From Sphingomonas astaxanthinifaciens DSM 22298 (lineage in GTDB: Bacteria; Pseudomonadota; Alphaproteobacteria; Sphingomonadales; Sphingomonadaceae), in NCBI RefSeq assembly GCF_000711715.1, contig NZ_JONN01000001.1:744001-808000 (forward strand): 64,000 bases of DNA. The letters run 5' to 3'. Within the stretch, counting starts at the first letter, position 1. The number at the start of each line of letters is the position of its first letter. Below, one piece after another: positions 21,449 to 28,954 of this stretch. The notes under the pieces are model-generated. The model ran no database searches. It was not told the DNA's origin and saw only the letters and a list, made by a program, of their open reading frames with translations. Made by a program: the position numbers and the translations under genes.

Positions 21449-22627
21449 CTACTTCTTCCGGCTGAGCGCCCGGGTCGCATCCTCGAGGCCCTTCAGCGTC
21501 AGCGGATACATGCGATCGTCCATCAGCTGGCGCAGGATCGTGGTCGAGGCCGAATGGCCCCAATAGGCCTCGGGCGTCGGATTGATCCACGCCGCGCTCT
21601 GGTAGGTGCCGGTCAGCCGCTTGAGCCAGACCGAGCCCGGTTCCTCGTTCATATGCTCGATCGAGCCGCCCGGGTGGGTCACTTCATAAGGGCTCATCGC
21701 GGCGTCGCCGACGATCACGAGCTTATGGTCGGCGCCGAACTTGTGGAGGATGTCCCAGGTGTTCGTCCGCTCGGTCCAGCGCCGGCGATTCTCCTTCCAC
21801 ACGCCCTCGTAGATGCAATTGTGGAAGTAGAAGTGCTCGAGATGCTTGAATTCGGTGCGGGCTGCGCTGAACAATTCCTCCACCAGCCTGACGTGGCCGT
21901 CCATCGACCCGCCGATGTCGAGGAAAAGCAGCACCTTCACCGCATTGTGCCGCTCGGGCCGCATCCGGACGTCGAGCCAGCCGCGCCGCGCCGTGCCGTC
22001 GATCGTGCCCTCGATGTCGAGTTCGTCGGCGGCGCCTTCGCGGGCGAAGCGGCGCAGCCGGCGAAGCGCCACCTTGATCGCGCGGGTCCCGATCTCGCGG
22101 CGGTCGTCGAGGTCCTGGAACTCGCGCTTTTCCCACACCTTGATCGCGCGGCCATGCTTGCCGGGCCCGCCGATGCGCACGCCTTCCGGATTGTAGCCGC
22201 CGTGGCCGAAGGGGGAGGTGCCCCCGGTTCCGATCCACTTGTTGCCGCCCTGGTGCCGGCCTTCCTGTTCCTCGAGCCGCTTCTTCAGCGTCTCCATGAT
22301 CTCGTCCCACGAGCCGAGGCTCTTGACCCGCTCCATCTCCTCCGGGGTGAGATATTTCTCGGCGACCAGCCGCAGCCATTCCTCGGGGAGGGCAGGGTGC
22401 TCCTCGCCCTCGGGCGCGACCAGGCCCTTGAAGACTTCGCCGAAGACGCGGTCGAACCGGTCGAGCTTGCTCTCGTCGTGAACGAAGACGGCGCGCGCGA
22501 GATAGTAGAATTGCTCAGGCGTCCGCTCGATCACCTCGGCGTCGAGCGCTTCCAGGAGCAGCAGATGCTCCTTGAGACTGGCCGGGATGCCGCCCCGGCG
22601 AAGCGCCTCGACGAAGGAAATGAACAT
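21449..22627 (-). CDS. CoxE-like VWA domain protein
   Basis: 392 residues. CoxE/YehP-type proteins pair a helical N-terminal half with a von Willebrand A domain and usually work with a MoxR AAA ATPase in metal-cofactor insertion or complex assembly. Seen: an N-terminal region (FVEALRRGGIPASLKEHLLL), a Gly-rich central loop (GTGGTSPFGHGGYNPEG), and the VWA domain with the metal site at VLLFLDIGGSMDG; the usual DxSxS reads DIGGS, so the second position is Gly. Later: LVIVGDAAMSPYE. The MoxR partner is not adjacent; the neighbours are an unknown gene and a divergent kinase-like gene. Confidence 0.85.
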   Translation of the reverse strand: MFISFVEALRRGGIPASLKEHLLLLEALDAEVIERTPEQFYYLARAVFVHDESKLDRFDRVFGEVFKGLVAPEGEEHPALPEEWLRLVAEKYLTPEEMERVKSLGSWDEIMETLKKRLEEQEGRHQGGNKWIGTGGTSPFGHGGYNPEGVRIGGPGKHGRAIKVWEKREFQDLDDRREIGTRAIKVALRRLRRFAREGAADELDIEGTIDGTARRGWLDVRMRPERHNAVKVLLFLDIGGSMDGHVRLVEELFSAARTEFKHLEHFYFHNCIYEGVWKENRRRWTERTNTWDILHKFGADHKLVIVGDAAMSPYEVTHPGGSIEHMNEEPGSVWLKRLTGTYQSAAWINPTPEAYWGHSASTTILRQLMDDRMYPLTLKGLEDATRALSRKK

Positions 22628-22787
22628 GGCCGCGGGCCTAGCATGAGCCGCGCCGCGGCCAAAGCGCGACGGACCCCTTGCGCCGCTGTCCCGTTATGGG
22701 ATGCTTAATGTCGACAGTCTTTCCTGTCGGTTAACCTTCCCCCATCTCACTCCTCCATGTCCACCCGCGCGCGAAAGACCTGACAAC

Positions 22788-24191
22788 TTGCGTTTCGACG
22801 ACCGCCTGGCGACCGTGCTCGACCAGCCCGCCGCCGATGCGCGCGGGCGGGCCGTGCAGTGGCGCCAGCTGGTCGAGCTGGTGGCGCGCGGCGGCGAGGG
22901 CGGCAGCGAGGTGCGCGACCGCGCGCTCGAGCGGATCGCCCGGCTGATGAGCGAGCTTCCCGTCGAGACACTTGCCGCCACGGCGCGGGCGATCGCCGGG
23001 CCTCAAGTCCCGGTCGAGCTGGTCGCTTTGTTCGCGGCGCGCGGCGCGGCCGCCTCGGCGGCCCTGATCGCCGCCGCCGACCTCGACACCGCGGGATGGA
23101 GCGCGGTGCGCGCGGTCGCCGCCGATGACGTCCAGCCGCTGCTGAACGCCATCCATCCCGCCGCCGCTCCGGCTTCGGCACCCGTGCCGCCGCCGCCGGC
23201 CGCTTCCGCGCCCCCGCCCGAGCCCGCAACTTCCGATCCCCCGCCCGCGCCGCCGCCCGCGGGGCTGTTCCGTTGGGAATGCGGGCCGACCGGCGAGATC
23301 GACTGGGTCGAGGGCGCGCCCCGCGCCGCGCTCATCGGCCGCAGCCTGACCGAGCCCTTCGCCGACCGCTTCGCCGCGCGCCTGCCCTTTGCCGATGAAG
23401 CGCTGGTCCTCGCCGACGAGGGCGCAATCGCGGGCGAATGGCGGTGGAGCGGGACCCCGGCCTTCTTCCCCGATACCGGCCGCTTCGCCGGCTATCGCGG
23501 CTTCGCCCGCCGCGAAGGCATCGTCCCCGAGGACGCCGAGCCGGCCGCGCCGCCCCTGCCGCAGGACGACGACCTGCGCGAGCTGATGCACGAGCTGCGC
23601 ACCCCGCTGAACGCGATCATCGGCTTCGGCGAGATCATTGAGGGGCAATATCTCGGTCCCGCCCATCGCAGCTATCGCGAGCGCGCCGGCGAGATCGTCC
23701 GCCAGGCGCGGCGTCTGGCCGATGCGGTCGACAATCTCGATCTGGCCGCCAGGCTTCGCTCGGGGCGCGCGCAGGGCGAGACCCTGGTCGCGGTCGACCG
23801 AATGCGCGAGCTCGCCGGCGACCTGCAGGAGGAGGCGCAGGCGCGCGGAATCCAGCTGATGGTCCAGGACCATGCCGGCGCGGGCGCGCTTGCGCTCCAG
23901 CCGATCCTCGCCGAGCGGCTCACCCGCCAGTTCGCCGGCGCGATCCTCGAGACGGCGGTGGCGGGCGAGCGGCTCAGCCTCGTCATCGACCGCCTCGGCG
24001 GCCAGCTCGCCATCGGGCTCGACCGACCGCGCGCGATCCAGGCGCTGAGCGAGCGGCGGCTGTTCGACGATCGCGGCCAGACCGGCACCCGCTTCGCCTT
24101 GCGCCTCGTCCAGGGACTGGCGGCGATGGTCGGCGGCCGGCTCGACATCGCGCCCGACCGGCTGGTGCTGCTGCTTCCGCTGACCCGCTGA
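22788..24191 (+). CDS. Sensor histidine kinase-like protein with degenerate ATPase domain
   Basis: 467 residues from TTG 22788 (MRFDDRLATVLDQPAA), which fits sphingomonad relatives; the frame is open to 22701. Residues 1-120: helical region; then a Pro/Ala linker; a PAS-like central part (LFRWECGPTGEIDW...FADRFAARLPF); the HisKA dimerisation helix with phospho-acceptor His in LMHELRTPLNAIIGFGEIIE; and a C-terminal ATPase-like region in which only the last glycine box remains (TGTRFALRLVQGLAAMVGG). The N-box Asn and the DxGxG box are not recognisable, so ATP binding is doubtful. No membrane segment or response regulator is next to it. Confidence 0.8.
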   Translation: MRFDDRLATVLDQPAADARGRAVQWRQLVELVARGGEGGSEVRDRALERIARLMSELPVETLAATARAIAGPQVPVELVALFAARGAAASAALIAAADLDTAGWSAVRAVAADDVQPLLNAIHPAAAPASAPVPPPPAASAPPPEPATSDPPPAPPPAGLFRWECGPTGEIDWVEGAPRAALIGRSLTEPFADRFAARLPFADEALVLADEGAIAGEWRWSGTPAFFPDTGRFAGYRGFARREGIVPEDAEPAAPPLPQDDDLRELMHELRTPLNAIIGFGEIIEGQYLGPAHRSYRERAGEIVRQARRLADAVDNLDLAARLRSGRAQGETLVAVDRMRELAGDLQEEAQARGIQLMVQDHAGAGALALQPILAERLTRQFAGAILETAVAGERLSLVIDRLGGQLAIGLDRPRAIQALSERRLFDDRGQTGTRFALRLVQGLAAMVGGRLDIAPDRLVLLLPLTR

Positions 24192-24206
24192 GACGCCTCG
24201 GGGAAG

Positions 24207-24283
<77 letters not shown>

Positions 24284-24325
24284 ACGGGTTCGCCCCTAGG
24301 TTAGGCGGGCATCAGGGGCAAGCGC

Positions 24326-24886
24326 TCAGCGCCACTGCATCGCCTCGACGCTGGCGGCGCGCAGCGCCTCGAGTTGCCCGAGCCGGCCTTCCGACCCCTC
24401 CTGGAGCTGGAGCGCGCGCAGTAGCTGCACCGCGATGTCGAGCTTCTGCAGCGCGACCGGATGCGCGGCGACCGTCGCGGCCGAGGCGCAGAGCTCGTCG
24501 CCGAGATGCTCGAGCAGGGCGATGGTCATGCTGAGGTCGTTGCCGAGCGGTCGCTGGGCCGGGGTGGCACCGGACGGCCGGCGGCCCATCCAGATCGGCA
24601 CCGACACCGCGCTGTTGAAGCGGAGCCCGAGATGCTTGTCCTTGGTCCAGGCGACGATCCCCTCGGCGACCAGCGTCTCGCGGACGAGGCGCACGCGGCT
24701 TCCGGGGACGGGCAGGAGCGGCGTCTCGAGCAGGGCACCGTCGGGCGACATGTTGCGAATCCGCACCGGCGCATGCTCGCCTCCGGCATGAAGCGTGCAG
24801 GCGATGAACATGCTCGCGCGCGGGCTTCGGCGCTGTTCCGCCGGGAAGGACGCATCGGGAACTGGGTCGGACATCGCCCGCCTCAT
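24326..24886 (-). CDS. PilZ domain protein (c-di-GMP receptor)
   Basis: 186 residues. The N-terminal PilZ domain has the RxxxR motif in EQRRSPRASMF and the D/NxSxxG motif in RIRNMSPDGALLE, followed by GSRVRLVRETLVAEGIVAW and KHLGLRFNSAVSV; both c-di-GMP contacts are intact. The last 80 residues (LGNDLSMTIALLEHLGDELC...LQKLDIAVQLLRALQ) are helical and not a known domain. It lies alone between two tRNA genes. The start at ATG 24886 is preceded by a 7-bp inverted repeat; an internal ATG at 24874 is possible. Confidence 0.87.
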   Translation of the reverse strand: MRRAMSDPVPDASFPAEQRRSPRASMFIACTLHAGGEHAPVRIRNMSPDGALLETPLLPVPGSRVRLVRETLVAEGIVAWTKDKHLGLRFNSAVSVPIWMGRRPSGATPAQRPLGNDLSMTIALLEHLGDELCASAATVAAHPVALQKLDIAVQLLRALQLQEGSEGRLGQLEALRAASVEAMQWR

Positions 24887-24888
24887 GC

Positions 24889-24910
24889 GCGCGAATTGTT
24901 ATTTTCGCGC
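24889..24910. promoter_or_regulatory. Perfect 7-bp inverted repeat just upstream of the PilZ gene
   Basis: GCGCGAA (24889-24895), 8 AT-rich bases, TTCGCGC (24904-24910), beginning 3 bases upstream of the PilZ start codon. It overlaps the ribosome-binding region, so it could be an operator or a translation-blocking hairpin. Not recognised. Confidence 0.35.
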
Positions 24911-24996
24911 TAAACGAAACTTCCATTGCGGAACGATTATCGGCCCGGTCGCGGCGAGTCTTTCCCCGCGGCCCCGCAGCCTCTAGAGCCGCCGCG

Positions 24997-25068
24997 GGGC
25001 CTGTAGCTCAATGGTAGAGCCAGCCGCTCATAACGGCCAGGTTGGGGGTTCGAATCCCTCCGGGCCCA
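24997..25068 (+). tRNA. tRNA with CAT anticodon (Met or lysidine-type Ile2)
   Basis: 72 bases: GGGCCTGTAGCTCAATGG start, anticodon loop CTCATAA with stem CCG/CGG, T arm GGGGGTTCGAATCCCTC, acceptor CGGGCCC plus A; CCA is not encoded. The acceptor lacks initiator features, so it is elongator Met or the Ile2 tRNA whose C34 becomes lysidine. I cannot decide between them by eye. Confidence 0.92.
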
Positions 25069-25076
25069 CTTGCCCC

Positions 25077-25400
25077 TCAGTTCTTCTTGGGCGGGTTGTC
25101 GCGCGTTTCCTGGCGGACGTCGGCGGCGGCCTTGTCGGCGCCGTTTTCGATCTTGTCGCCGGCATTCTTCGCCGCGTCGCCGACATCGTCTGCGGCGTTC
25201 GCCAGCACCGGGCCGGCCTTCTCGGCGGCGTTCCTGACATCGCTCGCCGCGGCCTGGAGGCCGTTGCCGGCATCGTCGAGCGCCTTGTCGACCTTGGCTT
25301 CGTTGACGCTCACCGAGGTGGTGTCGTTGCCGGGATCGCGTTCGACATTGCAGGCGGCAAGGCCCAGCGGAAGGGCGATCAGCAGGAGCGAACGGTTCAT
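25077..25400 (-). CDS. Small lipoprotein with amphipathic Ala-rich repeats
   Basis: 107 residues. Signal peptide with lipobox ending LGLAAC (Cys 17), so lipid-anchored. The mature part is a run of related Ala/Asp/Asn/Lys helical segments (VRNAAEKAGPVLANAADD, VGDAAKNAGDKIENGADK, AAADVRQET), which should form a long amphipathic helix of the LEA-like or apolipoprotein-like kind. ATG 25400 overlaps the stop of the upstream lipoprotein gene by 4 bases. Function unknown; third gene of the M28 peptidase operon. Confidence 0.75.
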   Translation of the reverse strand: MNRSLLLIALPLGLAACNVERDPGNDTTSVSVNEAKVDKALDDAGNGLQAAASDVRNAAEKAGPVLANAADDVGDAAKNAGDKIENGADKAAADVRQETRDNPPKKN

Positions 25401-25618
25401 GGCGTGACCTCGTTGGTGGTGTTGTCGGCGGCGGAACGTTCCGGAGGCGCTTTGGGCTCCGCGCGGGCCGCCGCATTGGCCGATGCCTTCTCGGCCTCGG
25501 CCATCAGCTGGTTGGCGCTCTCGGCGGTCGGCTCGGGGATCGGGGGCACGTCGTTCCGCTCCTCCTGCGAGCAGGCGGCGAGGAGCAGCAGCGCGAGCGC
25601 GGGAGCGAGCGCCCTCAC
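25397..25618 (-). CDS. Small lipoprotein, unknown function
   Basis: 73 residues from GTG 25618, which overlaps the M28 peptidase stop as GTGA. Signal peptide and lipobox ALALLLLAAC (Cys about 16), followed by a short Pro/Glu/Ala-rich, probably disordered tail (VPPIPEPTAESANQLM). Not recognised. The chain of 4-bp overlaps peptidase-lipoprotein-lipoprotein implies one transcript. Confidence 0.65.
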   Translation of the reverse strand: MRALAPALALLLLAACSQEERNDVPPIPEPTAESANQLMAEAEKASANAAARAEPKAPPERSAADNTTNEVTP

Positions 25619-27027
25619 TTGCGGCGCTTGCCCGGCCGCGGCGCGGCCTTCCACGGGGTGAGCGGCCCGGCGAGCACCGCGACCGTCGCGGTCCAGGCGG
25701 CGACATTCTGGCGGAGCTGGACGGGATCGACCTTGTCGAGCGTGTCGTCGGGGGTGTGGTGGTAATCGAAGTAGCGGGTGCCGTCCTGACTGAGTCCGAC
25801 CCCGGGCTGGCCGGCGGCAAGCATCGGCCCGATATCCGAGCCCTCGGCCTCCTCGAACGAGCCGGCGACGATCCCCAGCGGCGCGAGCGCGGCGGCGATG
25901 GTCCGGGCCTCGGTCCGGCGTTCGGGCCCAAGCTTGCTGGTCACCCGCCAGATGCGGTCGGCGCCGAAATCGCTTTCGAGCATCGCCCAGTGGGGCTGGG
26001 CCCCGAGCGCCTTCTGATAGGCGGCGCCGCCGAATAGCCCCGGCTCCTCGGCGCCGAACCAGACGATCCGGATGGTGCGGAGCGGCTGGCCGGCGTCCAT
26101 GATTCGCTTGGCGGCGGCGGCAGCGATCGCGACTCCGCTGGCATCGTCGATCGCGCCAGTGGCGAGGTCCCAGCTGTCGAGGTGACCGCCCACGAGCACG
26201 GGGGCAAGGCTCGGATCGCGGCCCGGCACTTCGGCGATGACATTGCCCGAGGGCTGGTCGGCCAGCGTGCGGCTGACGAGGGTGAGGTGCATCCGCACCG
26301 GCTGGCCGCGCTTGAGGATGCGGACCATCTGCTCGGCGTCGGGGACCGACAGCGCGCCAGCGGGGATCGGCGTCGCGCCATTGGCGAAGCTCTGCGTGCC
26401 GGTATGCGGATTGCGATGGTGGTCGGTGCCGATCGAGCGGACGACGATCCCGATCGCGCCCTTCTGGCTGGCGATGGTCGGACCCTGCCGGCGCGGCGCG
26501 CCGAACTGGCCGTAGCCCGATCCGTCCTGGGTTGGCGTCATCTTGTGGTCGATGAAGACGATCTTGCCGCGGACCGCCTCGTCGGGGGCGGCACGGAGCG
26601 CGTCGACGCTGTCGAAGCCGACGATCTCGCCGGTGATGCCGTCGATCCCCGTCGAGGCGCTGTTACCGAGCGCGGCGACGGCCATCTTCTGCGGGAAGGG
26701 GGCGAGGATCTCGGCCGCTTCATAGCCGCGGGTCCAGACCGGCATGGTGAAAGGCTGCACGCGGACGTTGCTGAAGCCCATGGCGGCAAGCCTCCGCACC
26801 GCCCAGTCGCGCGCACGCGCCTCGGCGGGCGTTCCGGCCTGCCGCTGTCCGACCTCGGTGGTCAGCCCCTCGGTGATGTCCCAGGCATAATCGTCGGCGA
26901 GCGCCGCATCGCGCAGCTTCGCAACCTCGGGCGGGACGGCGACGGGCGGCGGCGGCGGGGCGGGCTGGGCCAGTGCGAGGGCGGGGAGGGCGACGGCGGC
27001 GAGCAGGGCCGGGGGAAAGATACGCAT
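25615..27027 (-). CDS. Exported M28 family zinc aminopeptidase
   Basis: 470 residues from ATG 27027. Signal peptide (PPALLAAVALPALALAQ, cleavage after ALA). PA-domain insertion (RGKIVFIDHKMTPTQDGSG, AIGIVVRS) followed by the M28 catalytic core: VGGHLDSWDLATGAIDDASG (first zinc His and Asp plus bridging Asp), FGAEEPGLFGG (catalytic Glu and zinc Glu), SDFG (Asp) and FDYHHTPDDT (final His). All zinc ligands are present. Periplasmic, probably releasing N-terminal amino acids or cleaving dipeptides. First gene of a three-gene operon with two lipoproteins. Confidence 0.9.
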   Translation of the reverse strand: MRIFPPALLAAVALPALALAQPAPPPPPVAVPPEVAKLRDAALADDYAWDITEGLTTEVGQRQAGTPAEARARDWAVRRLAAMGFSNVRVQPFTMPVWTRGYEAAEILAPFPQKMAVAALGNSASTGIDGITGEIVGFDSVDALRAAPDEAVRGKIVFIDHKMTPTQDGSGYGQFGAPRRQGPTIASQKGAIGIVVRSIGTDHHRNPHTGTQSFANGATPIPAGALSVPDAEQMVRILKRGQPVRMHLTLVSRTLADQPSGNVIAEVPGRDPSLAPVLVGGHLDSWDLATGAIDDASGVAIAAAAAKRIMDAGQPLRTIRIVWFGAEEPGLFGGAAYQKALGAQPHWAMLESDFGADRIWRVTSKLGPERRTEARTIAAALAPLGIVAGSFEEAEGSDIGPMLAAGQPGVGLSQDGTRYFDYHHTPDDTLDKVDPVQLRQNVAAWTATVAVLAGPLTPWKAAPRPGKRRK

Positions 27028-27080
27028 GGGCACGGTGTGTAGTCCTGTCGGATTGCGGGGCAAGAACTTACGTCGCTGAG

Positions 27081-28151
27081 CTACAGCAGCCGCATCTGCC
27101 GTCCTTCGGGCGGGCGGAACAGGTCGCGGCGGAGCTTGAGCCTGGTCGTCCCCAGCCCGGCCTTGCGCGCCGCCTTCTCGAAGCGGGTACGGAGCAGCTC
27201 CGCCCATGGGCCTTCGCCCTGCATGCGGGTGAAGAAGTTCGGGTCGTTGTCCTTGCCCCCGCGAAGCGAGCGGATGGTCGCCATCACCTTGGCCGCGCGG
27301 TCGGGATAATGATCGTCGAGCCACGCCCGGAACAGCGGCGCGACCTCGTGCGGCAGCCGCACCGGAAGATAGAAGCCCGCCCGGGCCCCCGCCGCGGCGC
27401 CGGCGGCGACGATCGCCTCCATCTCGTGATCGGTGATCTGCGGCACCACCGGCGCGAGTGCCAACAGCGTCGGCACCCCCGCATCGTTCAGCCGCCGGAT
27501 CGCCTCGATCCGCTTCGTCCCCGAGGGCGCGCGCGGCTCGAGCGTCCGGCTGATCGCGGGATCGAGCGAGGTGACCGAGACGGCGACCGCGGCCAGCCCC
27601 TTGTGCGCGGCCGGTGCAATGAGGTCGAGGTCGCGCAGCACCCGGTCGGACTTGGTGGTGATGGTGAAAGGGTGGTCGGTCTCGGTCAGCAACTCGAGGA
27701 TCGAGCGGGTGATCCGCCACTTGCCCTCGATCGGCTGATAGGGGTCGGTGTTGGTCCCGAGCGCGATCGGCGCGCAGTCGTAGCCGGGCCGCGACAGCGC
27801 GGCATGGAGGAGCTTCGCCGCATCGGGCTTGGCGAACAGCCGGCTTTCGAAATCCACCCCGGGCGACAGGTCGTGATAGGCGTGGGTCGGCCGCGCGAAG
27901 CAATAGATGCAGCCATGCTCGCAGCCGCGATAGGGATTGACCGAGCGGTCGAAGCCGATGTCGGGCGAGCTGTTGCGGGTGAGGATCGACCTGGGCTTCT
28001 CGACCGTGACGTGAGTCCGACGCGGCGCCACCCCGTCGAGCGCCTCGACCGCGTCGAGCCACTCGCCCTCGACCAGCCGCTCGGGCAGGCGGAATCGCGT
28101 CGGAGTCGCATTGCGCGTGGCGCCGCGCCCCGGGATCGACTCGACTGGCAT
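27081..28151 (-). CDS. PA0069 family radical SAM protein
   Basis: 356 residues. Radical SAM enzyme with the 4Fe-4S triad in NPYRGCEHGCIYCFARP (Cx3Cx2C), DFESRLFAK, ALGTNTDPYQPIEG and ITTKSDRVLRDLDL, the signatures of the PA0069 family, related to spore photoproduct lyase-like proteins. No substrate is established for the family. It stands alone on the minus strand, divergent from a tiny gene; a palindrome lies in the divergent gap. Confidence 0.88.
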   Translation of the reverse strand: MPVESIPGRGATRNATPTRFRLPERLVEGEWLDAVEALDGVAPRRTHVTVEKPRSILTRNSSPDIGFDRSVNPYRGCEHGCIYCFARPTHAYHDLSPGVDFESRLFAKPDAAKLLHAALSRPGYDCAPIALGTNTDPYQPIEGKWRITRSILELLTETDHPFTITTKSDRVLRDLDLIAPAAHKGLAAVAVSVTSLDPAISRTLEPRAPSGTKRIEAIRRLNDAGVPTLLALAPVVPQITDHEMEAIVAAGAAAGARAGFYLPVRLPHEVAPLFRAWLDDHYPDRAAKVMATIRSLRGGKDNDPNFFTRMQGEGPWAELLRTRFEKAARKAGLGTTRLKLRRDLFRPPEGRQMRLL

Positions 28152-28190
28152 CCGGGAATCATAGCATTCGCCCGGAACAGAACAAGAACG

Positions 28191-28211
28191 ACTTATTGTC
28201 GCAATATAAGT
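28191..28211. promoter_or_regulatory. Palindrome in the divergent gap (possible operator)
   Basis: ACTTAT, 9 bases, ATAAGT. The 6-bp arms are perfect and the site sits about midway between the radical SAM start (28151) and the small gene (28250), in locally AT-rich DNA. Could be an operator or a promoter -10 element of either gene. Confidence 0.35.
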
Positions 28212-28249
28212 GAGTCGGGGCCGTCACGTGCGGGGGTTATGATCAGGCC

Positions 28250-28393
28250 ATGGAAAAGGAAGGCTTTTCGCCCAAGCCGCAGCCAGGCCCGCGACCCAGC
28301 CTCGCGGAGGAGCAGCGTCGTGCTTTCGAGGAAGACCATCGCCGCCAGCGACCCTCGGGACTGCGCTGGCCGGGTTTCCTGTTCCGCAACTAG
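28250..28393 (+). CDS. Possible 47-residue protein
   Basis: ATG 28250 to TAG 28393. Charged, Pro-rich N-terminus (MEKEGFSPKPQPGPRPSLAE), Arg/Glu-rich middle, and an aromatic end (GLRWPGFLFRN). Codon third positions are GC-biased like real genes here. CAGG lies about 8 bases upstream. It is convergent with the DedA gene, whose stop overlaps its stop region. No family recognised; might not be expressed. Confidence 0.4.
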   Translation: MEKEGFSPKPQPGPRPSLAEEQRRAFEEDHRRQRPSGLRWPGFLFRN

Positions 28394-28947
28394 GAATTGC
28401 GCCGCCGCGCCAGCCAGTGCCCGAGCCCGATCAGCAGCGCGATCGGAATGGCCCAGAGGAGCAGATGCTCGGCATGTTCGATCCGGCCGAAGGCGCGGGT
28501 GATGCCTGCGCCGAAGATATAGCCGAGGCTCGCGAACAGCACCCCCCACAGGCTCGCCGCGAGGATGTTGCAGAGGAGGTAAAGCCGCGCCGGGACCTTG
28601 CTCGCGCCGATCACCAGCGGCGACACGGTGCGCAGGCCCCACAGGAAGCGAAAGCCCAGGAGAAAGACGCGCGGGCGTCGCTCGAGAAGGTCGACCGCGC
28701 GCCTCGCCGCGGGCTTCGCCAGCCAGCCCTGCACCCGCGCCGAGCGGCCGAGCCGGCGGCCGGCGAGGAACAGCCCCTGGTCGCTGAGGAAGCTGCCGAG
28801 CGCGAGCGCGGCCATCACCGACGGCAGCGGGAGCCAGCCGCGGTGCGCCGCCATGCCGGCGAGGAGCGCCGCGGTCTCGCCCTCGAGCGCCGCGCCGAGC
28901 AGCACCACGGGCAGGCCGTAGGCAGCGATCAGCGCCTCGAGCGTCAC
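28390..28947 (-). CDS. DedA family membrane protein
   Basis: 185 residues from GTG 28947, seven bases after the transglycosylase stop; an ATG at 29001 would overlap that gene. DedA proteins are membrane flippases or transporters for undecaprenyl phosphate or phospholipids. Seen: an N-terminal helix, GAALEGETAALLAGMAA (the conserved E..E in the first re-entrant loop), FLGFRFLWGLRTVSPLVIGAS (the F.R...G.R motif), and two C-terminal helices. Cotranscribed with the upstream lytic transglycosylase. Confidence 0.85.
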   Translation of the reverse strand: MTLEALIAAYGLPVVLLGAALEGETAALLAGMAAHRGWLPLPSVMAALALGSFLSDQGLFLAGRRLGRSARVQGWLAKPAARRAVDLLERRPRVFLLGFRFLWGLRTVSPLVIGASKVPARLYLLCNILAASLWGVLFASLGYIFGAGITRAFGRIEHAEHLLLWAIPIALLIGLGHWLARRRNS

Positions 28948-28954
28948 GGGCGCA

